Shown one piece after another: positions 31,760 through 43,024 of a DNA stretch of 64,000 bases. Within the stretch, counting starts at the first letter, position 1. Each line of letters starts with the position of its first letter. This DNA is from Symsagittifera roscoffensis. Taxonomy: Eukaryota > Xenacoelomorpha > Acoela > Convolutidae. The notes under the pieces were generated by a model. It was given only the letters and a program-made list of their open reading frames with translations, ran no database searches and was not told where the DNA came from. The translations under genes were made by a program, and so were the position numbers. The stretch covers positions 13,862,539 through 13,926,538 of the forward strand of contig NC_087070.1 in the NCBI RefSeq assembly GCF_963678635.1, given 5' to 3'.

Positions 31760-34508
31760 ATGCAGCGCAGGGACTCGTTAGGATCGACTACTAAGATTCC
31801 CAGGCTGAGCAAGGGCAGCACGTGAAAATTTAAAACTAGGCCTAGCCAGTCCTCGTTTAGCAGCACCTCCAACGTGTTTGCCGAAACCGAATCGACTAAA
31901 GGTCAACCTGATCTTTCAGTGAGCGAAATGAAACTAAGGAGCGAGAAAAACCTCGATGGCGATCAAGGGCGGAGCGCCGAGGCCGGAACCGCGAGCGAAA
32001 CGCTTGTGGACCCCTTTGACGAAGGAAAACGGACGCTCATTCGACCCGACTTTGAGCCGAGCGAGGACCTCGAGCGGGAGGAAGTTTAGAGGAAGGAGGA
32101 GACCTCGGAGCGTTCCGAGGTCGAGCCGCGAGAGGAAGTGTTACTCAAGGGAATGTCCAAATGGGAGACCAAGAGATATAGGTGGAGGAGAGAAAATTCA
32201 CATTCAGCTAATACCCACTCATCTCTGGCCAAGCAGAGCAACGACGCGATGATGTCGAGTATAAGCCCGAGTGAAGAACAACCGGGTTCGAAGGCCAAGA
32301 AGAGCAGGAACGACATGAGCAGGAAGGCGTCGACCGCCTCGCCGACCAGGCCCATGTCAGATGGGATAACGATGGGAGCGTCATCAACGTTCGACAGATT
32401 GATGACGTCGATGAGCAAGCAAAAAGGCGGTGCGTCATCAAGTACCAGGCTGCAGCCGCAGTTGACCTCATCTTCTTTGGGACTAACCCCGTCATTTGGG
32501 GCCACTGGCGACATAAGTGACATGTTCGCTGGCGTAATGAATGGTCTGGATGAACTGAGACGGGACATGACTAAGAGAATAGATCAGGTTGACGAGAGAG
32601 CTCCTCAGGGTCCAGAGAATCTGAGAGATGAACTAACGCACGTGAAGTCGCAGGCGAGGGTTGATCAGGCTCAATTGATTCGCAACACCGACCAATGCCT
32701 GGCGGAGAGCCTGGCACAGGCAAACAAGGAGTCACAGGAAAGAGAGGCTAGGATGGCGAGAGAGATCGAGCGATTGTTGAACGATCATGATAGTACCTAC
32801 GCCCACACGATGACTAGCCTGGAGAAAAGGTTAGATGCCAAGTCTGACTTAATGATGCGGAAGTTTGACGCGATCCTGAATGGGAGCAATTGGCAGAAGC
32901 GTTCCAACCCAAGGGAGCGCTCACGCCATGCGAATGATGGAGATGGTACGGGCAGCAATGCCGGAGCCCAGCAAAGCTCGAGAACGAACTACGAACCTAG
33001 GAACAAGGAGCGGCCAAGGGCAGCCCCGTCGAGGCCTGGCTGGACGAATCCAGTCCCGCCGGAGGCAGATGCTACCCCGGAGACAAGGTTGCCAACTGTG
33101 CCACAAGTCAGTTCAGTACCAGATCTGACTACAGTCTCACAGGACACAACGATTTATGCCTCGATGTTTGAGCCTCTGAACATATCTCTCGAGACATTCA
33201 TCACCAAACTCTCGAAGTCAACCGAGAGAGGAGAGAGGTCAAGAAGGACACTGAAAAAGCCGAAGTCATACAAAGACGAGTCAGACGGCTGCATTGATAC
33301 TTGGATAGAAGTGATGAAGTTACACTTTGAGGAAGAGAGTCTCTCCAAGAAACAAGAGTGCAGCGCGCTAACGAGCAACCTGGAGGGTACTGCACTAAAT
33401 TGTGTAATGGCGAAAAGAGCCAATGAGAGAGACAGCGCTCGCAAGATATTCGAAATCCTGCTAAATCATTTCGACTCTGGAGTACAAGGGCACCAGGCTA
33501 TGGTGAAGTTCGAAAAGAGGCGTCAAAGAGATGACGAATCCATAGACAAATTTTTGGACGACCTTGAGTTGCTTAGGAGGAGAAGCAACCCTGATGAGAG
33601 AATATCCGAGCGAAACTTGGCGATTGCTTCGAAGTTCATGGATGGAGTAAAGAGTGAGGAGTTGAAAACGATGTTGGCCACACACTTCACCCTGTCACTT
33701 GACCAGGTACCCACGTCCGATGATTTGCGTATGAAGTCACGCAAGTATTTACTCATAAAACCGAGGGCGCAGAACCGTTACAGCAATTATGGTAACTATA
33801 GCGGGACAAACACTGGTGCGAACTCCAGTTGGTACAAACCTCGCGATGACATGGATAAGAGGAGGTCGTGTGCGAATTGTGAATCGATGGACCATCACGT
33901 TTCCGCGTGTTCTGCATACAAACAGAACATGAAGGCAATAGGCTACTTTCTCGATGACGTCGACGCGACCGACGAGGATCACGAAGAGTACGTCAGAGGG
34001 CTCATCATGAAATAGGGTCCGAGGTGCTTCTTCTGTAATTTGGAAGGACACTTCAAGTCGGATTGCACTCAGTTTTGGGATGCAGTGACGGACGCAAAAC
34101 ATCCCCGCCACGAAGAGGCGCTTTCGGGTGTCAAGGCCAGTCGAGCACGTCTGATGAACGAGGCCGAGTCTCGGAGAAAGGAGACGACACCGAGCACCTT
34201 TACGACTATGAAGGTAAAGACACTACCTGACGAGGTGGTAGCCTCGAACCTGGAGGCAGAATCGGCTAGCCCACTCAAAGTGGATTACGGTCTGGCGGCA
34301 AGGACAGCGTTGCAGAATGTCAAACAGGAGCTAGCCACGAAAGAAGTGGAGCAGTGGGTAAGGTCGGAGCTGGAGAGCACGGATCTTTGGGAAAATTTTT
34401 AATATTCTGGGTAAAAAGACGAAAATAGAAGACAAAGAGGAACCCAGGAAACAGGGACCAAAACTGAACGTTATATCTGAGCTATAGCCACATCGGAGAA
34501 TATTCGGC
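31760..34508 (+). pseudogene. Copy C gag (coiled coil, capsid-like core, two zinc knuckles), decayed
   Basis: From the ATG at 31760 one frame can be followed to 34402, but it is cut by TGA at 31823, TAG at 32087 and TAG at 34013, then lost at about 34402 by a frameshift. The order matches copy B: low-complexity N-terminus, coiled coil (~32540-32890), capsid-like core (33241-33700; GCIDTWIEVMKLH, FEKRRQRDDESIDKFLDDL), knuckle 1 intact as C-x2-C-x4-H-x4-C (33869-33910), and knuckle 2 (CFFCNLEGHFKSDC, ~34024). Protein similarity to B is clear but far lower than between A and B, so C is an older subfamily. The region has more CpG and is less AT-rich than the flanks. Confidence 0.85.
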
Positions 34509-36460
34509 ATGACGAAGGAGGGGACAAAAATAATGTCCATTATCTCAGTCGCAGGGCACCAGGTGGTCAAGAACTTGAGTGAACCATCCGAGATTACACT
34601 AGTCCACCTGGACATTTATGCAGACTACCTGAGGGAGAAAGATCCCAAACTGGACTCCAGGGCAGTGCGAGCGCTGCTCACAACAGGAGGTCCGAGGCTG
34701 ATGAAAGTGGATGGACATTACATCGATGTCCATGGCCCATACCCGATTCTAATGAATGTGGATGGCATCAATATCTACACAAAAGCTCACATAACTGATG
34801 CGAACGATCAAATTGGCCGGATATACATTGGTCAAGAGGAGCTGAAGGTTAGACGAATCGGACACAACGCGATGCTCGAACAAGATGCGCTGCACATAGG
34901 TTGCGAGGTCGATCTGGCCGCACACGTGCTGGACGTGCAAGGCAGACAACTTTCAGTAAAGGGACTGCTAGACACGGGAGCAGTGGTTAGTGTCATGCCA
35001 GTCAAAACTTGGACCGACATGGGTTTCGAGAGGTCGGATATCATACCGAAAAACATCAGGTTGGCAGCTGCCAATCAGGGAGCGATCTATGTGACTGGAC
35101 GAACCCCGATCATTTCACTGCAGCTCGGAGGAAGACATCTTTGGATGAGCTTCCTAGTAGTGGAGAATTTGGACGAATCCGATCAGTTCATCTTAGTAAG
35201 GGATTTCGTGCGCAACTTTGATGTCACAATCGATCTCAATGACGGGTTGATTAGGATCAAGGATCCTGAGAGAAAGTATGAAAAGAGACCCCTTAATAAG
35301 ATCTTAATTAACCAGGCCAAGGTGCCGATTTTTCTAGATCGAAAAGTTAGATTATGACCAAACCAAGCCGCAGTAGCGACGTTTAGGACGAGGAACTTGA
35401 ATGAACTCAGCAATAACAGACAGGTGTGTCTGGTACCAAATCCAAACAGTAAAAGCTCGGCTATTTTAGGAAGAAGCTTCTCACTCACTCAGAGCGGACT
35501 GTGTGTGAGTGTGTTATTGAACACAGAAGCAACAACAGTGACAATACAGAGGGGAAAGAAACTTGGCTATGCTTTGCCTATGAACACAGACTTTCAGAGT
35601 GTGGAGAACTTGAAAAAGTTTGATGTAACTAAATGTCCATTGCATGCGAACCACGAATGTATAATGAAGAGAGTAAATGAATTGAAATCTTCTAGGAAAT
35701 TGTTTTCAATGAAGTCGGAAACAGATGATGGGCTGTCTAGTTGTTCCAACTTTCCTGAGAGGCCGACAGAGACAGCGTTAGCAGCGAATAAACCGGTCCT
35801 ACCTGAGATAGAACATTTGAAGGGTAAAATATCAGACATGGAACTAAATTCGCTCAGAGCGGTGCTAAGTCGGAACGCAGACGTTTTTTCGAAACATAAG
35901 GCCGACATAGGTTTCTGTATTTTGTAGAACACGAGATTGAGATAGAAGAGGGCTCGGTACCTCATAGGGAAGGGGCGAGAAGGATGACCCCTCACAAGTC
36001 AGAAGCGTGTAGGAAGGAAATCGAGATGTTAATGAAGTATGACATGATCGAGCCGTCGAAGTCCCCGTGGGCTTGTGGCGTGGTCATGGCGAAAAAGAAA
36101 GGGGGGCAACTCAGATTTTGTTGTGATTTCCGTTATCTGAAAGCAGTGACTATAAAGGAGGCATACCCGATTCCCCGCATCGATGAGAGCCTATCCAAGC
36201 TGGGAGACGCGAAGTTCTTCACGACGTTGGATTTAGGCTCTGCGTTCTGGCAAGTGCCACTCCGAAAGCAAGATCGAGAAAAAACAGGCTTCGCGTGCGA
36301 GCTGGGATTGTTCCAGTGGAAGAGGATGCCGTTCGGATTGTGCAACGCGACGGCCACATTCCAGCAACTGATGGCCCAGGCACTCACGAGCGTCACTATG
36401 AAATACGGGAATCTCATCATGTGTTATGTCGATGATGTCGTGATTGCAATATCAACTTAA
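34509..36460 (+). pseudogene. Copy C protease and RT N-terminal part, decayed
   Basis: In-frame relative to itself through 35357 (stop TGA) and 35927, then shifted from about 35920 to resume at 35984. It carries protease LLDTGA (DTGA at 34971-34982) and the flap-side segment LVRDFVRNFDVTIDL, in which the Gly of copy B's LGRDF is Val. RT follows (SPWACGVVMAKKKG, LDLGSAFWQV, MPFGLCNATATFQ) with YVDD at 36425-36436. The next stop is TAA at 36458. This copy keeps the base whose loss breaks RT in copy B. Confidence 0.87.
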
Positions 36461-36478
36461 GAAGATCATATAGAGAGG

Positions 36479-38806
36479 TTGGAGGAGGTGTTTTCTTGCA
36501 TGAAGCTGGCGGGTCTGAAATGTAAAACCTCTAAGTGTGAAGTCCTCAGAGATTCCATAAAGTATCTGGGCCGCCTGGTGGATAAACATGGAGTGAGACC
36601 AGATCCTGAAGCGGTTGAAGCGGTGCTGACCTGGAAGGCACCTAAAACAGATACACAGCTGATGAGTTTTTTGGGATTCGCTAATTATTATCGAGAGTTC
36701 ATCAAGGGGTATGCTGACAAAATATACCCCATGCAGCGGTTGATGAGAAACAAGGGCAAAAAGTTCACTTGGACTGATGAGGTACAAGTTTCATTTGAGA
36801 ACATCAAACGTGAACTTTGCGAGGCACCGGTCCTCGGCATGCCAACAGAGAAGGGGATGTTCGTGCTGGATACGGATGCATCAGTGGTTGCGATATCGGG
36901 CATACTTCACCAGGAGCAGGAGTGGAACGGGAGAACGGTTCTACGTCCGATAGCCTACGGGAGTAAAGTCCTGAGTGATACTGAAATGAAGTGCGGCGCA
37001 CCGAAAGCGGAGATGTTTGCGGTGATCACTTTCGTGGAAAAATACAGGGCCTACTTGGGGAGTGCTCCCTTCAAGTTACGTGTGGATAATCGTGCCCTTG
37101 CCTGGCTGAAAACGTATTCGATGGACCAAAGTTATATTGGTCGTTGGATTGTGCGCCTGTATGGATACCACATGATCATAGAGCCCCGGAGCCGTGACAA
37201 GCACCAGAACGCAGATAGCCTCAGTAAAAAGACAGAATTTTATGAGCGCCTCGAGGAGAAGCAGGCTAACCAATCAGAAATCAAAGACGGGTTTTCATTT
37301 CTGGACAAGGAAACCTACGACAAACTGCCACTTACTAGGTGGTTAGACAAGTCAGGGCATCCTATACTCGGACACCCTGACCTTCCAGTGGAGACAGCTG
37401 CGGAGATAAAGCTTTTAGCCAGAGGCGAGCCCGTTCAGTTGGATCTGCTAGTCCGATCCAATTTGGTACAGCAGGAACTTACCAGGCTGGGTATAAACAG
37501 CATTGCTCTGTTTAACAGGACGGTGAACGTGGCGCCGGAGGTCATGGGGAAGCTCCGTGACTTGTTGGACAGGGAAGTGGATAGACATGATCGTGAGTGG
37601 ATGGAGACCATGCAGCGGTTGACTGTCACTGAGAGAACAGAGAAGAGGCCAGTGTCCATTCGCAGCCGAGGCGTTGAACGGGACTGCAGGTCGATAGTCA
37701 ACCAGCTGGTGAGCTCGATACCGAGGGAGGTCTTGTTGAGAACTTCGTTCACTGAACATGGAACACTGAATCAGACCTAAGCCACTGAGGAAGTCAGGAT
37801 CAAGTCGAAATCTAGCTTCGCGAGGAGAGTGTATTTCACGGAGGCAAGAGAAGAATACGAGACGAACCCAGATTGTTCGTCCGGGGACGAGACAATGTCC
37901 GGGGAGTCTGATACCTTCGAGCCCGTCAAGGATGAATTGTCTGAGGAGTCAGACACTTTTGAGCCCGTGCAGGACGACTCGTCCGGGGAGAGGTTGACGA
38001 GACCACCTAGTGGCAGAATTTTGTCCGGGGAGTCGGATTTAAAGCGACCAATGGACAGAGTTTTGTCCGGGGAGTCGAGAAACACCTCACACAACTTGGA
38101 ATATGATGTTGGGGAATCAGTCGGCTCAAGTGTTGACTCGAGGCCCCAGTCCTGGGACAACACATCTGAAACAACTTCCAATTCCGATATGTCGGAGATT
38201 GCGATCCACTCCTTATTGGTAGACTGGAAGCAGCGCGGGCTGGACCGAGAAACACATCAGGATCCAAACAGGGACAGGTACACCTCAGATGAAGAGGGCA
38301 CTGTGATAGATAATGCCGCAGATGAGCTCGAGCTGATAGCAGTTTCGAAACGCCCAACCAGATTGCTGCCACATGGTACGGTCGTCCGTACCAATCTGGA
38401 ACCATCCGTGCAGGAAGCGACGCCTTTGAAAAAGATATGGTGTGTCAAGTTGATGGACAATGCTCATGCTCCGGAAATCATGAGTGGGCAAATGAACGTG
38501 GTAAAGACGTATTTGAAAGCCAGGTACAGGCTGTCGGATCTCCTAAGGGCTCAACGAAATGATAGAATGACGAGCAGTTTGAAGAGATGGATCGAGAATA
38601 GAGCACCTGACAAGGGAGACTTGGAAGAAGACAGCTACAAGATCTTGAAGCAATTCTACCTGAAGAGAAAAGACTTGTTGTACCTGAACAAGGACGGAAT
38701 TGTAGCCTGTAAACGTAAGGAGGAGGACAAGGTCCTTTACAAATACAATTCAATAGTGTTACCACAGTTGTACCAGACCAAATTGCTCTTTCGCTCACAT
38801 GATTAG
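36479..38806 (+). pseudogene. Copy C RT thumb, RNase H, acidic linker and integrase zinc region
   Basis: Same frame as the RT before it. RT thumb and connection come first (SFLGFANYYREFIKGYADK), then RNase H (VLDTDASVVAIS, KAEMFAV, LRVDNRAL, NADSLSKK) to about 37230. Next is a long acidic linker, broken by TAA at 37778-37780, holding several SGE(S) units encoded by TCCGGGGAG. After 38450 comes the segment before the integrase zinc finger (RYRLSDLLRAQRND, LLFRSHD), ending at a TAG at 38804-38806. No single product could be made from this copy. Confidence 0.85.
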
Positions 38807-39953
38807 ATGGGCCATCAAGGCGTGGACAAAGTGTACAACAGGATACAGAAACGATTCGAATGGCCGGGATTGAAGAAGGCTGAAGTGGATTGCCGCGTGC
38901 CTGTCATGTCAGCAGGCGAAGGATCCCAGGAAACTAAGGTTCCCCTTACAGTCAATAGAGTCGTCGGGATTCAACGAATTGGTGCAAATTGATCATCAGA
39001 AAATCTGCATGACAGGCTATAATCAGGTGCTGGTAATGATCGACCATTTTACGAAGTATGCGGAGGCAGCACCCTGCATGACAGCATCGGCGGAAGAAAC
39101 ATGCGATCATTTGATAAATGTGTGGATAGCGAGGCATGGCTGCCCTATCACATTCCAATCGGACAATGGCAAAGCATTCGTGGGTGATCTCAAGAAGGAG
39201 TTAATGAAAAGGTCGCAGGTAGCGCATGTCCACTCGACCACTTATCACCCGCAAACGAATGGCCTAGTCGAGAGGCAAAATCGCACACTGGTGTCCATGC
39301 TGAGAGTCTATTGCTCGCGTTACATGGATGACTGGGACAAGCACTTGCCGCAAGTGATGGGTGCTTACCCAGCGGACATGCACGAGGGAGACTATTTGAT
39401 AGTGGATCCTGCTTGTGAAGTGAATGAAAGGGGTACTCGCGAAAAAAACGACGGGAATGAGGTGGTGGACGATTGCGACCTACCACTGGATCTGGAGTTG
39501 ACCGAGCGAGTAGAGGTGGACAATAAAACTCTATCTTATGCCGAGGAAGACTGGGACTGCCCGGAAAAAATCGAAATTGACAAAGGAATACAGCCTTACT
39601 TTCCTCTCATAATGGAAACACGCCAGAGCAAGAGAGGAAAAAACAAGAAGAAATACAATCCGTACGGCGAGGATTTCGTTGTAGACAGGATAGTTGTAAG
39701 TGATGTCATGGACTCGCTAGTTGGACTGGACGAAGTTGCGGCGCTAGAAGAAATCGACTTGGTGAATGACATGGATCAGGATTGGATCGACGATCGATCA
39801 GAACCGGAAATGGAGTTGGAACCAGAAGCGGAACAGACTCATGAGCAAGAACTAATGAACTTGCGGGTGCTCGAATGGCTCCATGATCTGCCGACAGATC
39901 CAAAAGAGACGATCCTGACGATTCAGGACGTCGATAAAGACGGCATCAAGTAA
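38807..39953 (+). pseudogene. Copy C integrase core with large internal deletion, and acidic tether
   Basis: Begins MGHQGVDKVYNRIQKRFEWP (zinc region); a frameshift near 38880 is corrected by ~38975. The catalytic core retains the first Asp (IDHQK, ~38990), SDNGKAF (~39159) and the VERQ Glu (~39270), the last two spaced as in D,D35E. Just after GAYP (~39370) the sequence jumps in frame to a part ~170 residues further on in copy B, removing the end of the core and the GPF module. The rest is an acidic Glu/Asp-rich tether to 39953. Confidence 0.82.
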
Positions 39954-40125
39954 GTCAGTCATGACAATACCGAGTCCAACTGGGTCGCCCCAGATGGTCC
40001 TCTACGTGTTCCACAATCCAACCTCGATCTCCTAGATTTTGGGCAATCGACGGGGACGTCGATGGATATTTTTGTCCGGGGAGTGGGGGTAGGACTCACC
40101 CACACCGAAAATCTGATAAAAAATA

Positions 40126-40689
40126 TTGAAATCGGCAAGAGAAACCGGAGAACTAGAGACAGAGGGCAAGAATGCTAAAAAACCACCTTTTGGACGAATT
40201 TTTGAATCTTATTTCGACCTACCGAACCATTATTCAAACAATATCGTCATAACGGACAGCGATTTCATACTCACGGAACGCACGTGCGCTATAGCGATAA
40301 CCGCGGACGTAAGCTTCAAAACAGCACTAGCGGCTGATTTCAAAAGAGAGTATAAGAACATCGAATTTTTATGGAAACAGAGGCCTGGTGTGGGAGGGAT
40401 GATAGCGCTGCCCCTTGTTGCATCACAGATACCAGGGAAATATTTGTGTTTCCTGGTTACCAAGGCCACTGATAGGCAACACGTAGATCCAGAGAGCTTG
40501 GTATTGGCCTTGACTCGACTCAGGGATTTTTTGGTTGAAAGAGGAGTGACCTCTCTCTCGTTACCAGTATATGATCCTAATAGGGGAAAGCTACATCCGA
40601 GAGAGTTGTAAGCACTTGTACATGTGATATTTTCAGAAACTGACATAGAGGTTTACTTACATAAGAAAAACTATCTGAGCATATGCTAG
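40126..40689 (+). pseudogene. Copy C macro-like C-terminal domain of gag-pol
   Basis: Homologue of the C-terminal domain in copies A and B (IVITDSDFIL, TADVSFKTALAADFKREY, KYLCFLVTKA, LPVYDPNRGKLHPREL). A TAA at 40609-40611 cuts it, but similarity runs on in frame to the TAG at 40687-40689 (VHVIFSETDIEVYLHKK). Just upstream, 40071-40110 preserves the TTTGTCCGGGGAGTGGGGGT stretch found in B and D. Survival of this domain in an old, diverged subfamily shows that it is a standing part of the element, not a late capture by A/B. Confidence 0.8.
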
Positions 40690-40773
40690 GAATTGCGTTT
40701 GGCGAAAAGTGGTTTTTATTAAGTTCACTTGATAAGAGTTAGTGTCAAGTTTTAGATTGGGATTAGGTTTTAG

Positions 40774-41065
40774 GTACAATATTAGGGATTATGTTTTTAT
40801 GTGATAATATAGATATGTGATGTTTATGTGTTATGTTATTGTTATGATATGTTTTATGTTTCGTGTCATAAAAGACCTAGAGTACTCCAGGTCGTCAAGG
40901 TGACAGCGCTCATTGTGCTACCCTGACGCAGATACAAGTGGACGATCCACCTTGGTGCTAAATTTTTAAATCAGGATTGAGAAGAGAATTTCAATGAGGA
41001 GTTTTAAAGAGTTGAAGGATGTTTTATCCAAAAATGATGGTTTTAAGTCGCGACTTGTTTTTTAG
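40774..41065 (+). other. Copy C: candidate intercistronic intron
   Basis: TTTTAG/GTACAATATT at 40774 and CTTGTTTTTTAG ending at 41065, 93 bases before the ORF2 ATG at 41159. It is the weakest of the four, as the flanks are diverged, but the position matches the introns proposed in A, B and D. Confidence 0.35.
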
Positions 41066-41158
41066 ATCTTGATTGATCAGAAATTGTTTATTGAATTCAT
41101 TGAATCAAACGAGACAGGAAGAAACTACACGACAACAAGAATCAACGCGACAAGAAAT

Positions 41159-41693
41159 GGGTGACACGAACGAACTTATGGAATTCCTCTCAGCGAGTCT
41201 AGGAGAGACTCTAGACGAGATCTATCAGCGGCTGATCGATTGTGATTTTACACGAGAAGACCCGGGGCTGGCGATGTTTGTGGTCGCGCTCCTCAATGCA
41301 TTGGGACGAGAGGGTCGAGGGAATCGCCATACAGAAGTCGTGTTCATGTTGGCCTTCGGTGAGTCCGGGACCGCCGAGAGAGGTCGAAACCGACTAATGA
41401 GATGGCGGCGTGGAGAAATGTCTGGCCACGACCTGGCTCGTGAGCCAGGACTAGGTGAACAGAAGGACCACCGGCTAGGTGAGATGCCCTTACCGGTCCC
41501 ACCTGCGCAGCCGCTCATCGGAGCGAAAAGACAACGTGATGGGCCAGGCCCGTCATATTCGGTCGACTCTCCAACAGCTGCTCCTCCTCCGAAGAGAGTG
41601 AGGGTGAGTGAAATAGAGATCCAGACGTCGGAGACGATTGAGACGTTGGAGAAGAAGGAGAGAGATGTGTGTGCCAAAGAGAGAGATGTGTGA
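41159..41693 (+). pseudogene. Copy C ORF2 N-terminal domain
   Basis: The frame opens at 41073, but the ATG at 41159 (MGDTNELMEF) best matches the starts in A, B and D. It holds the ~105-residue unknown N-terminal domain (TLDEIYQRLIDCDF, GHDLAREPGLG aligned to FDLARNPGL of A) and a Pro-rich linker. A frameshift within the repeated GAGAGAGATGTGTG near 41680 passes the reading into the next segment; the stop here is TGA at 41691-41693. Confidence 0.75.
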
Positions 41694-43024
41694 GCGAGCT
41701 GTGTGCCAAACTCCAGGAGTATAGAGCGATAGCTCGAGAAAGAGACGAGTGGAAAAAGAAATACGAAGATCTGCAGGTGGCCTACAAGGAGGATGAAATA
41801 AAGCACCTGAAGGAGCTGTATATGGCAAAGGTGAGCCAAGTGTCACAGGAAGTTCTGGCGACAATGAAATCCTCGGAGGGATCCAGCGACACACGCCCCA
41901 AGACAAGAGTACAGGAGCTGTGTGCATCGAGAGGGCCCGAGGCTCCTCAGCAGACACAACAGTCTGCTTCCAGTCAGATGAACACGATAACAGACCCTTC
42001 TGACACCTATCTAGCTCCTCAGTTCCCTGAATCATTCAACCAAGTGGCCAGAGCAACAATGGATGATATCAACAGAACCACTGGGCGGACATTGGGTAGG
42101 ATCGTTCCTTCCCAACGTCGTGATCATTCATCCAATAGCTCGGAGCGAGCACCCCGCACGGTAGCGTCCTCGGGGACTGCGCATGGCGGAACCTTTCAAA
42201 AGTCCCGCGTGGTAGACATTAGGAAGAATCTGATGGCTCGTCACCAGTTCACGCAAGTGGCCGCGGAGCATCCTCGAGCCTGCCTGAATGATATGAGCTG
42301 GAACCCCGCTACGAGCGACCAGGTAATTCTCCCAGGGAGTCGCCACTTGATCATAGGAGACAGTTTGGTGAGGGATCTGAATGAGATCTTCGTCTATGGT
42401 CAGACTACCACTCTGTCCTTTGGAGGAGCATCAGTGGCTCAGGTCATCAAGATGATGGAATTCCAGAGCAAAGATCACCTGGATACACTGGTAATAATGC
42501 TGGGAACCAACGACGTCTCGTTAGCCCCAGTGACTCCGGAGAGCAAGTGGGAGCCTCTATTGGTATGCCTCTTGAACGAACTAAAGGAGAAGTACAGGCC
42601 CAGTCTTGTAGTGCTGTGCACGATACCGCAAAACCCGCTGGTGGGCACCACAGTGGCAGATTTCATGAATGGCAACGTGACACGGTGGAACGAAATGATC
42701 CGCAGTCTGGTGAGAAACAACCCTGGCGAGCTGCGACTTCTGGATCTCGAACACATGCTGCGCATGATTGATCACATCGCGCTTACTAGAGATGGAATAC
42801 ATTTCAACACCCAACGAGGGAGACACTGGGTCAATGATGTATTTCAGACGCAATTGAGGGAAGTGGAGCAGGAGTCGAGGGCGACCAGTTCTCTGGCTCG
42901 GACCAGCTCGACCGGAGGAGATAGAATAAGGGCAAGCGTGCCCGAATCCCTCGTCAACCGCCTAGGGCCCTTGGCGATGGAGACGGCTGCAGCTGCACCC
43001 GTCGCTCCGAGCTCAAACGTATGA
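41669..43024 (+). pseudogene. Copy C ORF2: coiled coil and SGNH hydrolase domain with intact catalytic blocks
   Basis: 451 codons without a stop. After a short coiled coil (~residues 10-75) and a Ser/Thr-rich stretch, an SGNH hydrolase domain occupies ~225-400: GDSL at 42356-42367, GTND at 42503-42514 and DGIHF at 42791-42805. Thus Ser, Asn, Asp and His are all kept in a copy whose gag-pol is riddled with stops, and whose sequence between these blocks differs greatly from A and B. The first ATG is probably not native, since the frame is entered by a shift from the upstream segment. Reaction: ester or acyl hydrolysis by family; substrate unknown. Confidence 0.82.

Noticed and set aside
31760-40689. 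Stop-codon readthrough or alternative genetic code to explain in-frame stops in copy C
   Set aside because: All three stop codons occur, mixed with frameshifts, and copies A and B are open at the same places. Ordinary decay explains it.
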